Assembly: GCF_001544475.1 (NCBI RefSeq)
Contig: NZ_FCNW02000020.1
Span: 38,314-102,313 of the forward strand
Reading direction: 5' to 3'
From: Caballeronia humi
GTDB taxonomy: Bacteria; Pseudomonadota; Gammaproteobacteria; Burkholderiales; Burkholderiaceae
DNA length: 64,000 nt
Part shown: piece by piece, positions 55,528 through 63,924 of the stretch
Layout of the letters: the number at the start of each line of letters is the position of its first letter
Numbering within the stretch: position 1 is the stretch's first letter
Notes under the pieces: model-generated
What the model was told of the DNA's origin: nothing
Seen by the model: the letters and a program-made list of their open reading frames with translations, nothing else
Database searches by the model: none
Position numbers and translations under genes: made by a program

Positions 55528-56282
55528 GCGGCGACGGCGCTAGGGCTGATCGCCGTGCGCCGCACGCCGAGCTCGGCATAGAGACGATCACGCAGCGCGG
55601 CGCCTTCTGGATGCGACGAATCGCGCTGCCCTGCTGCATCGCTGACCGTGACATCGAGCGTGAGACGCGCATCGCGCAGCACGACGATGCGGCTGGCGAG
55701 GCGCACGGCTTCTTCCACGTCATGCGTGACGAGCAGCACACCGGGGCCATGCCGCGCGACGAGCTGGCGAACGAGGTCCTGCATGCGCAGGCGGGTGAGC
55801 GCGTCGAGCGCAGCGAAGGGCTCATCGAGCAACAGCAACGCCGGGTCGCGGATCAATGCGCGAGCCAGCGCGACGCGTTGCGCCTCGCCGCCTGAGAGCG
55901 TCGCGGGCCAGGCATCGACGTGGCGCGTGAGGCCCACTTCGGCAAGTGTCGCGATGGCGAGCTCGCGAGCGCGCGATGTTCTCGGTACGCCCATCAGCAC
56001 GTTCTGCCAGACCCGCTGCGACGGAATGAGGCGCGGCTCCTGAAACACGGCCGCGCGCGGCGTGGCCACGAAACCCTCGCCGGCATCGAGAGAATCGAGG
56101 TCGAGCAGGGTGCGCAGCAGCGTCGTCTTGCCGGAGCCGGATGCGCCGAGCAGCGCGACGAATTCGCGGCGCCGTATCGTCAGATCGAGACGCTCGAAGA
56201 TCGCGCGCTCGCCGAAATGCTTGCTGGCCTGGCGAATGGAAACCGCGAGATCGGGCTCGCGTGCGGTGGTGTCGCGTGTCAT
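55524..56282 (-). CDS. Sulfonate-type ABC importer, ATP-binding protein (SsuB-like)
   Basis: A 252-residue ATPase: Walker A LLGASGSGKTTLLRTLLDLD, signature LSGGEAQRVALARALIRDPA, Walker B LLLLDEPFAALDALTRLR, switch VLLVTHDVEEAVRLASRIVV. The start overlaps the stop of the permease gene by four bases. It drives the second sulfonate-type importer of the window. Confidence 0.92.
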   Translation of the reverse strand: MTRDTTAREPDLAVSIRQASKHFGERAIFERLDLTIRRREFVALLGASGSGKTTLLRTLLDLDSLDAGEGFVATPRAAVFQEPRLIPSQRVWQNVLMGVPRTSRARELAIATLAEVGLTRHVDAWPATLSGGEAQRVALARALIRDPALLLLDEPFAALDALTRLRMQDLVRQLVARHGPGVLLVTHDVEEAVRLASRIVVLRDARLTLDVTVSDAAGQRDSSHPEGAALRDRLYAELGVRRTAISPSAVAA

Positions 56283-57133
56283 CGGCGGCGCTCTTCGTTA
56301 AGTGTGCGACGCCAGGGCAGCGCGATGCGTTCGGCGGCGCGCAGCAGCGCATCGATCGTGAGGCCGAGCAACGAGTAGACGAGCACGACGCCCAGGATGA
56401 TGTCGGTGCGCAGCGCGGCGCGCGGGTTGAGCGCGAGATAGCCGATGCCGGAAGTCGCGTTGACCTGCTCGGCCGCGACGAGTGCGAGCAGCGCGGTGCC
56501 CATCGCGTAGCGGACCCCGACGAGAATCGAAGGCATCGCGAGCGGCAACACGATCTGCAGCGCGATCGCCGCGCGCGACACGCCGAAGACCTGCGCGGCT
56601 TCGACGAGTTTCGCATCGACATGGCGCACGCCGGAAAACGTGTTCAGGTACACCGGAAACACGCACGCGATGGCAATGAGCAGGATCTTCGGCTTCTCGT
56701 CGACGCCGAACCAGATCACGAACAACGGAATCAGCGCGAGGAAAGGAATCATCCGCAGCATCTGCAGGAGCGCGTCGTAGGTGCGCTCGCCGATGCGCGA
56801 CAAGCCGGCCACGAGACCTAGCACGAGGCCGATTCCGCCGCCGATCAGAAAGCCTGCGACCGCGCGCTGCAATGATGCGACGAGGCTGTCCCACAAGACG
56901 CCGCTGCGGGCGAGATCGACGAGGGCGGCGGCCACATCGAGCGGCGCTTCGAGCACGTGAGAATCGATCCATCCCGCCGTTGCCGCGAACTGCCAGATCA
57001 GCAGCAATGCGAGCGGGAAGATGAGGCGCGTGAGTTCCCTGGTCGAAACCTGACGCTTGCTGCTTGCGGCGCGCGTCTTGAACACGCGCAAGTTCGCGTG
57101 GCCATTTCGCCGGGGCGTTGGCAGCGTGCTCAT
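56279..57133 (-). CDS. Sulfonate-type ABC permease (SsuC-like)
   Basis: A 284-residue permease with six helices and the loop AAQVFGVSRAAIALQIVLPL. It is the first gene of the eight-gene minus-strand operon (importer, SDR-like protein, rhodanese, two LLM enzymes, SfnB-like protein), all within short gaps or 4-base overlaps. A 22-codon frame (57130-57198, MSVTSASTAAPALMRRFARR at its start) ends in the start codon TATGA and might be a leader ORF. Confidence 0.9.
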   Translation of the reverse strand: MSTLPTPRRNGHANLRVFKTRAASSKRQVSTRELTRLIFPLALLLIWQFAATAGWIDSHVLEAPLDVAAALVDLARSGVLWDSLVASLQRAVAGFLIGGGIGLVLGLVAGLSRIGERTYDALLQMLRMIPFLALIPLFVIWFGVDEKPKILLIAIACVFPVYLNTFSGVRHVDAKLVEAAQVFGVSRAAIALQIVLPLAMPSILVGVRYAMGTALLALVAAEQVNATSGIGYLALNPRAALRTDIILGVVLVYSLLGLTIDALLRAAERIALPWRRTLNEERRR

Positions 57134-57660
57134 ACGGGGCGCCTCGCGAATCGACGCATGAGCGCCGGCGCGGCGGTGGAAGCAGAGGTGACGGACATGA
57201 GCGTGGCGTGCCTGAAAGGTGGAGATTCATCTTCGACGCGTGCGTGCTCAACGCAAACCGATCATTTCACGGATGCTTTTGCTCGATCCCGTGCATTGAT
57301 TAGCTGCTGGCGTGTGAAGTGAATTTCGCGCCGACCGTCAAATATCCGGGAATTGATAACGTGCGCACATCAATGCTTTTAAAAAATGCACTTATCGCGT
57401 CAATTTATTTGCGTGAGTATCTGTACTCAAGATTCCAGCCAAATTGGAACGCAAGTAAAACGCATCGGAGACAAGCCATGCACGACGCAAGACGCATTCG
57501 AAGCGGCTAGCGATTGCCACTCGAGGCCGCCCGGCCTCGCGGTCCAGCCTCAACGCATACCAGACATCGCGATCCGAGCGCCCGCGGCGCAGCGGCCGCG
57601 TTGTCACGCCCGAACACTCGTTTCTTTTCTATCGCAATGCCCTTCAGGAGACAAACTTCA
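57134..57660. other. Divergent intergenic region and long leader of the citrate-lyase-like operon
   Basis: About 527 bases with two back-to-back functions: upstream sequence of the sulfonate importer operon (minus) and the promoter plus long leader of the ATP-citrate-lyase-like operon (plus). The leader contains a ten-codon frame with a good ribosome-binding site (57478-57510, MHDARRIRSG) and a perfect hairpin CGAGGCCG-CC-CGGCCTCG at 57522-57539. Confidence 0.6.
57354..57420 (+). promoter_or_regulatory. LysR-type box and promoter, copy 1 (citrate-lyase-like operon)
   Basis: TGAT-N11-ATCA at 57354-57372 is a classical LysR dyad. TTATCG (57392-57397), 17 bases and GAGTAT (57415-57420) form a weak -35/-10 pair, as expected for an activator-dependent promoter. 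The whole block recurs upstream of the symporter gene with the same spacing, and 35 of the first 44 positions are identical. Confidence 0.7.
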
Positions 57661-58958
57661 TGCAAATCACCGGTATGTTGCACGGCGCGCGCCTGCTTCA
57701 ATTCGTCGGATTCCCGGCGAGCGAAATCCTGGGCCCGAGCGCCAGCGAAGAGGAGATCAAGACCTTGATCGATCGTCATCGCCAGATTTTCATCAAGCCC
57801 GTCTTCAAGGGCGGAGTCGGAAAGAAGGGCAAGGCGGGCTTGCTCGGCCGCGCCACCGATCTCAAGACTGCATTGATCGAAAAAGAGCGGTTGTACTTTG
57901 CCGAGCACACCGTCGGCCACCTGAAAGCGAAGGCGAATGGCGTGACATTCGAGGCCGGCGTGCCAGCCGAGCATGAAGTCTATTTCTCGATCACCGATTC
58001 CACCCGCTTTCGTGCTCCGACGATGACGCTCTCGCACAAGGGCGGCATGGACATCGAAGAGGTCGATCCGAAGCATGTGGCGATGGTGCCTTTCGATGCG
58101 TTGACGGGCCTCAAGGCGTTCGTCGTGGCGAACGCGCTGAGCGAGATCGGCGCGCCGAAGGAGATCATTTCTCCGCTCGTGCAGCAGTTGCCGAAACTCT
58201 GGGAGCTCTTTCACGACTTCGGCATGACGACGCTGGAGCTCAATCCGATCCGGATGCGCGAGGACAAGAATGGACGGCTGACACCGGTCGCCTGCGACTT
58301 CAAGTGCGGCTTCGATCGCGACGATCCGCGCTGGACGCGTCTTGGATTGCCGCAACACCTGTTCGCCGCCGACTACTCCGACTTCGAGCAGGAGATCAAT
58401 CAGTTGCGCACGCATCAGGGCCAAAGCGATGTGTACGTGATCAACGACAAGGGAACGATCCTCGCGCCGACGTTCGGCGGCGGTGCCAACTCGCTGGTCA
58501 CCGAAATGCTCGGCGACGCCGCGATCATCTCGTCGGATTTCGGGGGCAATCCGCCCTACGCGAAGATGAAGGAAGTCGCCCGTATCTGCTTCAAACACTG
58601 GCTCAAGCAGTCGAACGTGCTTTTCATCATCGGGGGCAAGTCGAACAACACCGACATCTTCGAGACGCTGCGCGCGATGGCCGATGCCCTTCGCGAACAC
58701 TTCAGCGAGCATGGACCGACGCCGCTCTACGTGGTGCTGGGCCGGGGCGGGCCGAACCTCGTGCGAGGCATGGCGGCGTTGAGAGACACCTGCGACTCGC
58801 TCGGCCTGCCTTACAGACTTTTCGGATTCGACTCCGACATCAGCGAAGTCATCCAGTACGCACGCAAGGCGGACGCGTGGATGCGCGAGGGTGGCCGGGC
58901 CGAAGTGGCAGCACGGATCGGCGCGACCACGATGAAAACCGAAACGGCTCAGGCTTGA
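57661..58958 (+). CDS. ATP-citrate-lyase-like ATP-grasp subunit (SucC/AclB-like)
   Basis: A 432-residue ATP-grasp protein with the layout of the N-terminal, succinyl-CoA-synthetase-beta part of ATP-citrate lyase. Visible parts are IFIKPVFKGGVGKKGKAGLL (ATP-binding lysines), ELNPIRMRED, the glycine loop LAPTFGGGANSLVTEML and FIIGGKSNNTDIFETLRAM. It would phosphorylate the partner His and form an acyl-CoA from citrate or a related tricarboxylate. ATG 57661 follows CAGGAGACAAACTTC. The next gene, 10 bases on, encodes the larger subunit. Confidence 0.85.
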
Positions 58959-58968
58959 GGAGAGCGAC

Positions 58969-61668
58969 ATGCACAAACAACACAGCAACCCGTTCAAGTA
59001 TTTCGTCGGCGTCAACTCGCTCGCGCAGATTGCCACCCGCGACGATCGCGTGTGCATCCTCAACATCCTCGGCGGCGAATCGTCGGACGTAACGCCGGTC
59101 AGCCATGACTTCTCGGGCGGCAATATCGTCTTCGGCACTGCGCCGGGGAAGGGCGGGCAAACGCTCGCGACATCGATCGGCGATATCCCGGTGTACAACA
59201 ACGTCCGCGAAGGGCTGGAGGCAGGGCACCGTTTCAATTGCGGCGTGGTGTATCTGCCGCCATCGGCTGCCCGTGACGGCGTCGCCGAACTGATCCGCGT
59301 CAATCCCGACCTCAAGAAGATTTTCATCATCACCGAGAAGATCGCCGTGCATGACGCCCGCGAAATCCGCGCGATGGGTCAGCAAGCGGGCATCGACATC
59401 TTCGGGGCGAACGGGCTGGGCGTCGCGGACTCGTGGAATCGCGTGAGGATCGGCGGAGCGCTCGGGGGCGACAATCCGGACGATTCGCTGCGCAAAGGTT
59501 CGATCGCTATCTTCTCCAACTCCGGCGGCTTCAGCACGACGATCGCGCAGTACCTGCGCATGAGCGGCTGGGGCACGTCGACTGTCATTTCGAGCGGCAA
59601 GGACGTCTACATTCACTACGCCGCGCCGGAATTTGCATTCGCACTCGCCAACGATTCGCGCAGCAAGGCCGCCGTGCTCTATTGCGAACCGGGCGGCTAT
59701 TACGAAGCCGATGCGACCTTCACGAAGCCGGTCGTGGCCTGCGTGGTGGGTCGGTGGAAAAGCCGGCTGACGCGCGCGGTCGGTCATGCGGGCGCGATGG
59801 CTGGTGGTTCCGACGACGCGCAAGCGAAGGAACGCTGGTTCATGGAGAAGGTCGGCGTCGACCAGCTCTTCAGCCCCGACAATCCATGCTGCTCGGCCAA
59901 GGGCGCGGTCGTCACGAACATCGCGCATATCCCGGCGGCGCTGACCGCCGTCATGCGCGCCAACGCGACGATGCCCGACTTCGAGCCCGAAGGCAGCCTT
60001 GCGCTCAAGCCGTGGTTCGGCTCCGATCAGGGTATCGGACTTCCGTCAGAGCTTGCGATTCCCGTGGTCGGCGCGGTCGCCCCGTACGACGAGCAGGTCT
60101 TGCAGGTCAACAGCCAGATCGGGGCGATAACGCCACGTCAGACGCTCAAGGACGCATCGGGCGCGTCGCAAATGGATGCGAAAACGCAAGTCAGCAGCCT
60201 GCACGGAACCTCGATGCTCGACGCCGCGACGCGCTCACTCGAAGCGAACGTGAACCTTGCCCTGCTGCACGAATCCGGCGGCGAGAACGACGAGAAGCTG
60301 ATCAACGTGGCGATCGCGGCATCGGTCAATCTGCATGGAACGCCGGAACTCGTCGCGGCCCAGGCGGCGCGCGAGGCGGGCAACGCCCCCAACGCGATTT
60401 TGGCGGCTGCGGCATCGATCGTCGGGCCGAATCGTCAGCGCGCGGCGCGTAATGCCGCCAAATGGCTGATCGATCACTTCGCGGCTGCGGGCCTCACGAA
60501 CGCGCTCGATGAAAGCTTCGACACCGGCCAGATCGACACCACCGGCTGCGAGCCGCTCTTCGCCGATGCCCGTGATCCGCGCGCCGAAGCGATGCTCGCG
60601 GGACTTGCAAAGCGTGGCGCCAGATCGGTGTTGATCCGCTGGCTGGCGTCGCAGCCGGCGCACCCGACGGCGGACGCCGTCCTCGCCGCGATCACCACGA
60701 CTTTGGCGTGGGGCCCGCTCATGCGCAAGCGTGTGTCGCGCGTGACCGCCGAGAGCTTGCCCTGGTGGACCATGCTGTTCGGACGTTTGATCGGCGCTTC
60801 GGCGGATGCATCTCGTCACGCCCCGGAAGGATTCTGCGGCTTCACCACCGAATCGCTCCTGAACGAACGCAGCCTCACCGAGATTTGCTTTGCGGCACTG
60901 CTCGATCTCGAACCCGGCCCCGACGATCTGTTCGCCTTCAAGACGCTCGCCGGACTGCTGCTCACCAACGGTCCGGGAGCCATCTCGGCGCAAGGCGCGA
61001 AAGGCGCGGTATCGGCTGACGGTCCGGAAAGCCCCGAGCGCGTGCAGCTCAACAAGGCGCTCGTCGGCTTCCTTTCGCATACCGGCTTTACGCATGGCGG
61101 CAACGGGTACGAGGGGATTGCCTTCCTGATCGAAGCGTTCCGCGACACTTCGCTCGGCGATCCGTCGGACGCTGAACACGGCGTCGATCTGCGCTCGTTG
61201 GCCGCGCGGTCGGTTGAGCGTTACGCGCAATACAAGGCGCGGCAAAAAAGCGCGGGCAGCCTGGACATAGCGAAGCTGCCAGGGGTCAATCATCCGGTGT
61301 TCAAGGACAGGCCCGTCAACCACGACCCGCGCGAGGTGTTTATCGCAAACCTGTGCGAGCAACGCGGGGAATACAACGCGTTCCATGCGTTCTATCGCGA
61401 GCTCGTGCAGGCGCTGTTCGATGCCGGCGTGTCACGCAACGTGTACTGCGTGAACGTCGATGCGGTGATCGCGGCGTTGCTGCTCAAAATGCTGTGGCAA
61501 CCCTTGCGACGCGGCGATCTGGCCGAGTCCGATCTGGAAACCGCCGCGTTCACGATCTTCCTTTATCCCCGCATGCTCGGATGCGCGGCGGAAATCGACG
61601 ATCACCTGAATCGCGGACGCAACATGGACACGCGCACGCCCGCTTCCCAGTGCCGCTTCGTGGCGTGA
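58969..61668 (+). CDS. ATP-citrate-lyase-like large subunit (CoA ligase alpha plus citrate-synthase-like domain)
   Basis: An 899-residue protein. Residues 1-330 are a SucD/AclA-like CoA ligase with the phosphorylated His in AVGHAGAMAGG (His273). After a linker of about 250 residues the C-terminal part (about 640-899) matches the citrate-synthase domain of ATP-citrate lyase: TNGPGAISAQ, GVNHPVFKDRPVNHD (His775) and NVDAVIAALLLKML (Asp831). Where ATP-citrate lyase has His (DHGP) this protein has Asn667. AclA of about 600 residues is shorter, so the linker is extra. It would cleave or form a citryl-CoA-like thioester; the true substrate is open. Confidence 0.8.
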   Translation: MHKQHSNPFKYFVGVNSLAQIATRDDRVCILNILGGESSDVTPVSHDFSGGNIVFGTAPGKGGQTLATSIGDIPVYNNVREGLEAGHRFNCGVVYLPPSAARDGVAELIRVNPDLKKIFIITEKIAVHDAREIRAMGQQAGIDIFGANGLGVADSWNRVRIGGALGGDNPDDSLRKGSIAIFSNSGGFSTTIAQYLRMSGWGTSTVISSGKDVYIHYAAPEFAFALANDSRSKAAVLYCEPGGYYEADATFTKPVVACVVGRWKSRLTRAVGHAGAMAGGSDDAQAKERWFMEKVGVDQLFSPDNPCCSAKGAVVTNIAHIPAALTAVMRANATMPDFEPEGSLALKPWFGSDQGIGLPSELAIPVVGAVAPYDEQVLQVNSQIGAITPRQTLKDASGASQMDAKTQVSSLHGTSMLDAATRSLEANVNLALLHESGGENDEKLINVAIAASVNLHGTPELVAAQAAREAGNAPNAILAAAASIVGPNRQRAARNAAKWLIDHFAAAGLTNALDESFDTGQIDTTGCEPLFADARDPRAEAMLAGLAKRGARSVLIRWLASQPAHPTADAVLAAITTTLAWGPLMRKRVSRVTAESLPWWTMLFGRLIGASADASRHAPEGFCGFTTESLLNERSLTEICFAALLDLEPGPDDLFAFKTLAGLLLTNGPGAISAQGAKGAVSADGPESPERVQLNKALVGFLSHTGFTHGGNGYEGIAFLIEAFRDTSLGDPSDAEHGVDLRSLAARSVERYAQYKARQKSAGSLDIAKLPGVNHPVFKDRPVNHDPREVFIANLCEQRGEYNAFHAFYRELVQALFDAGVSRNVYCVNVDAVIAALLLKMLWQPLRRGDLAESDLETAAFTIFLYPRMLGCAAEIDDHLNRGRNMDTRTPASQCRFVA

Positions 61669-61683
61669 ATGCTTGACCGGGAC

Positions 61684-61750
61684 TGATAACCAGCGCACAT
61701 CAATCGTTCCGAAAATAGCACTTATCGTTTCGCACCGTTCGGGCGAGTAT
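61684..61750 (+). promoter_or_regulatory. LysR-type box and promoter, copy 2 (symporter gene)
   Basis: TGAT-N11-ATCA at 61684-61702, TTATCG at 61722-61727 and GAGTAT at 61745-61750 repeat the block of copy 1 at the same distances. It lies in the 139-base gap between the large subunit and the symporter, so the transporter has its own start of transcription under the same regulator. Confidence 0.7.
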
Positions 61751-61807
61751 TCGACAAACAATAAATCGCCTGAACACCGCAAGTTCAAAATTTCTGGAGA
61801 CACCTCG

Positions 61808-63106
61808 ATGCATCCCTCCTCAACCACCCTGGCCCCCGGGCAATCGAAGGCATCCGCCGTACTACGCGTGACGGCGGGTAACTTCCTGGAGCAGTTCGAC
61901 TTCTTTCTGTTCGGCTTCTACGCGACGCAGATCGCCGCGGTCTTTTTCCCGGCGGCGAGCGAGTTCGCTTCGCTGATGATGACGTTCGCGGTGTTCGGCG
62001 CCGGCTTCCTGATGCGGCCGCTGGGCGCGATCATCCTCGGCGCGTATATCGATGATGTCGGCCGACGCAAGGGCCTGATCGTCACCCTGTCGATCATGGC
62101 GAGCGGCACCATCCTGATCGCGTTCGTCCCCGGCTACGCGACCATCGGACTCTTCGCGCCGTTGCTGGTTCTGATCGGTCGCTTGCTCCAGGGTTTCTCG
62201 GCGGGTGCGGAATTGGGCGGCGTATCGGTCTATCTTGCCGAGATGGCGACGCCCGGACGCAAGGGCTTCTTCACGAGCTGGCAATCCGCCAGCCAGCAAG
62301 TGGCGATCGTGGTGGCAGCGGCGCTCGGCTTCGCGCTGAATCAATGGCTCGACACGGCGGCGATCGCCGCGTGGGGATGGCGCGTGCCGTTCTTCGTCGG
62401 CTGCATGATCGTGCCTTTCATCTTCATTCTTCGGCGCAATCTCGAGGAAACGCAGGAATTCAAGCAGCGTCAGCATCGTCCGAGCATGAAGGAAGTGTTT
62501 GCAACGCTCGTGCAGAACTGGACTGTCGTGATCGCCGGCGTGCTTCTGGTCGCGATGACCACGACGAGCTTCTACCTGATTACGGTCTACGCGCCGACCT
62601 TTGGCAAGACGGTCCTGCATCTGAGCACCGCCGACAGCCTGCTCGTCACGCTGTGCGTGGGCATCTCAAACTTCATCTGGCTGCCGATCGGCGGCGCGCT
62701 CTCGGACCGGATCGGACGCCGTCCGCTTCTCCTCGCGATGACGATCCTCGCGATCGCAACCGCCTACCCCGCGCTGTCGCTGCTCGCCCACGCGCCGAGC
62801 TTCATCAACATGCTGCTCGTACTGTTGTGGCTCTCGTTCATGTACGGCATGTACAACGGCGCGATGGTCGTCGCGTTGACCGAGGTGATGCCGGTCGAAG
62901 TGCGCGTCGCCGGATTCTCGCTCGCCTACAGCCTCGCGACGGCGGTTTTCGGCGGCTTTACGCCCGTTATCTCGACCGCGCTCATTCACATGACCGGCGA
63001 CAAGGCCGCGCCCGGCTACTGGATGAGCTTCGCCGCGGTGTGCGGACTCGGTGCGACGCTGGCACTGTATCGGCGCCGTCCCGTTCCGCTGCATGCGGGG
63101 TCCTGA
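61808..63106 (+). CDS. Citrate/tricarballylate:proton symporter (MFS, CitA/TcuC-like)
   Basis: A 432-residue, twelve-helix symporter of the metabolite:H+ family. Long stretches follow citrate carriers (CitA/TcuC): VTAGNFLEQFDFFLFGFYAT, GRLLQGFSAGAELGGVSVYL, SWQSASQQVAIVV and MYNGAMVVALTEVMPVEVRV. It should import citrate, tricarballylate or a similar tricarboxylate for the enzyme encoded upstream. ATG 61808 follows TCTGGAGACACCTCG; the open frame before it covers the promoter. Confidence 0.93.
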   Translation: MHPSSTTLAPGQSKASAVLRVTAGNFLEQFDFFLFGFYATQIAAVFFPAASEFASLMMTFAVFGAGFLMRPLGAIILGAYIDDVGRRKGLIVTLSIMASGTILIAFVPGYATIGLFAPLLVLIGRLLQGFSAGAELGGVSVYLAEMATPGRKGFFTSWQSASQQVAIVVAAALGFALNQWLDTAAIAAWGWRVPFFVGCMIVPFIFILRRNLEETQEFKQRQHRPSMKEVFATLVQNWTVVIAGVLLVAMTTTSFYLITVYAPTFGKTVLHLSTADSLLVTLCVGISNFIWLPIGGALSDRIGRRPLLLAMTILAIATAYPALSLLAHAPSFINMLLVLLWLSFMYGMYNGAMVVALTEVMPVEVRVAGFSLAYSLATAVFGGFTPVISTALIHMTGDKAAPGYWMSFAAVCGLGATLALYRRRPVPLHAGS

Positions 63107-63126
63107 AACATCGCATCCTTTCGAAC

Positions 63127-63909
63127 ATGAAATCCATTCTTCTGAAATTCTGTACCGCCGCGCTCGTCGGCAGCGCGGCCGTCGCGGCGAATGTACAGGC
63201 CGCCGATCTGCATGTGATGAGTTCGGGCGGCTTCACCGCGGCATACAAGCTGCTTGGCCCGAAGTTCGCGGCATCGACCGGCGATACGCTCGATACCGCG
63301 CTTGGCCCGTCGATGGGCAAATCGCCGGAGGCCATTCCGAACCGTCTTCAGCGCGGCGAGCCTGCCGACGTGGTGATCATGGTCGGCTACGCACTCGACG
63401 ACCTGATCAAAGAGGGCAAGGTGATTCCCGATTCCCGCGTCGAACTCGCGGATTCACGCATCGGCATGGTCGTGCGCGACGGTGCGCCGAAGCCCGACAT
63501 CGGGTCCGAGGCGGCGCTCAAGGAAACCTTGCTGCACGCCCGGTCGATCGCGTATTCGGATAGCGCGAGCGGCGTCTATATCGAGCGCGAGTTGTTCAAG
63601 CGGCTCGGCATAGAGGAGCAGGTGAAGGCCAAGGCGAAGATGATCCCGAAGATCCCGGTGGCGTCCGTGGTCGCGACGGGCGACTACGAAGTGGGCTTCC
63701 AGCAGGTGAGCGAGTTGCTTCCAGTGAAGGGCGCCGCGTACGTCGGCAAGATTCCGGAATCGATGCAGTCCGTCACGCGCTTCGCGGCGGGAATACCGGT
63801 TGGCGCACAGCATCCGAAGGAAGCGAAAGCGCTGCTCGACTATCTCGCGTCGCCTGCCGTGCAGCCAGAGGTGACGTCGACGGGGCTCGATTCCGTCGCC
63901 GCGCATTGA
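63127..63909 (+). CDS. ModA-like type 2 periplasmic binding protein
   Basis: A 260-residue secreted protein with signal peptide (MKSILLKFCTAALVGSAAVA). It has LHVMSSGGFTAAYKLLGPKF, RLQRGEPADVVIMVGYALDD and SDSASGVYIERELFKRLGIE, features of the molybdate-binding-like subgroup of solute-binding proteins. No ABC permease or ATPase is near, so it may deliver ligand to the symporter's substrate pool, sense it, or use a distant transporter. It begins 20 bases after the symporter gene and is probably co-transcribed. Confidence 0.85.
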   Translation: MKSILLKFCTAALVGSAAVAANVQAADLHVMSSGGFTAAYKLLGPKFAASTGDTLDTALGPSMGKSPEAIPNRLQRGEPADVVIMVGYALDDLIKEGKVIPDSRVELADSRIGMVVRDGAPKPDIGSEAALKETLLHARSIAYSDSASGVYIERELFKRLGIEEQVKAKAKMIPKIPVASVVATGDYEVGFQQVSELLPVKGAAYVGKIPESMQSVTRFAAGIPVGAQHPKEAKALLDYLASPAVQPEVTSTGLDSVAAH

Positions 63910-63924
63910 GATGAGCGCAACGAT

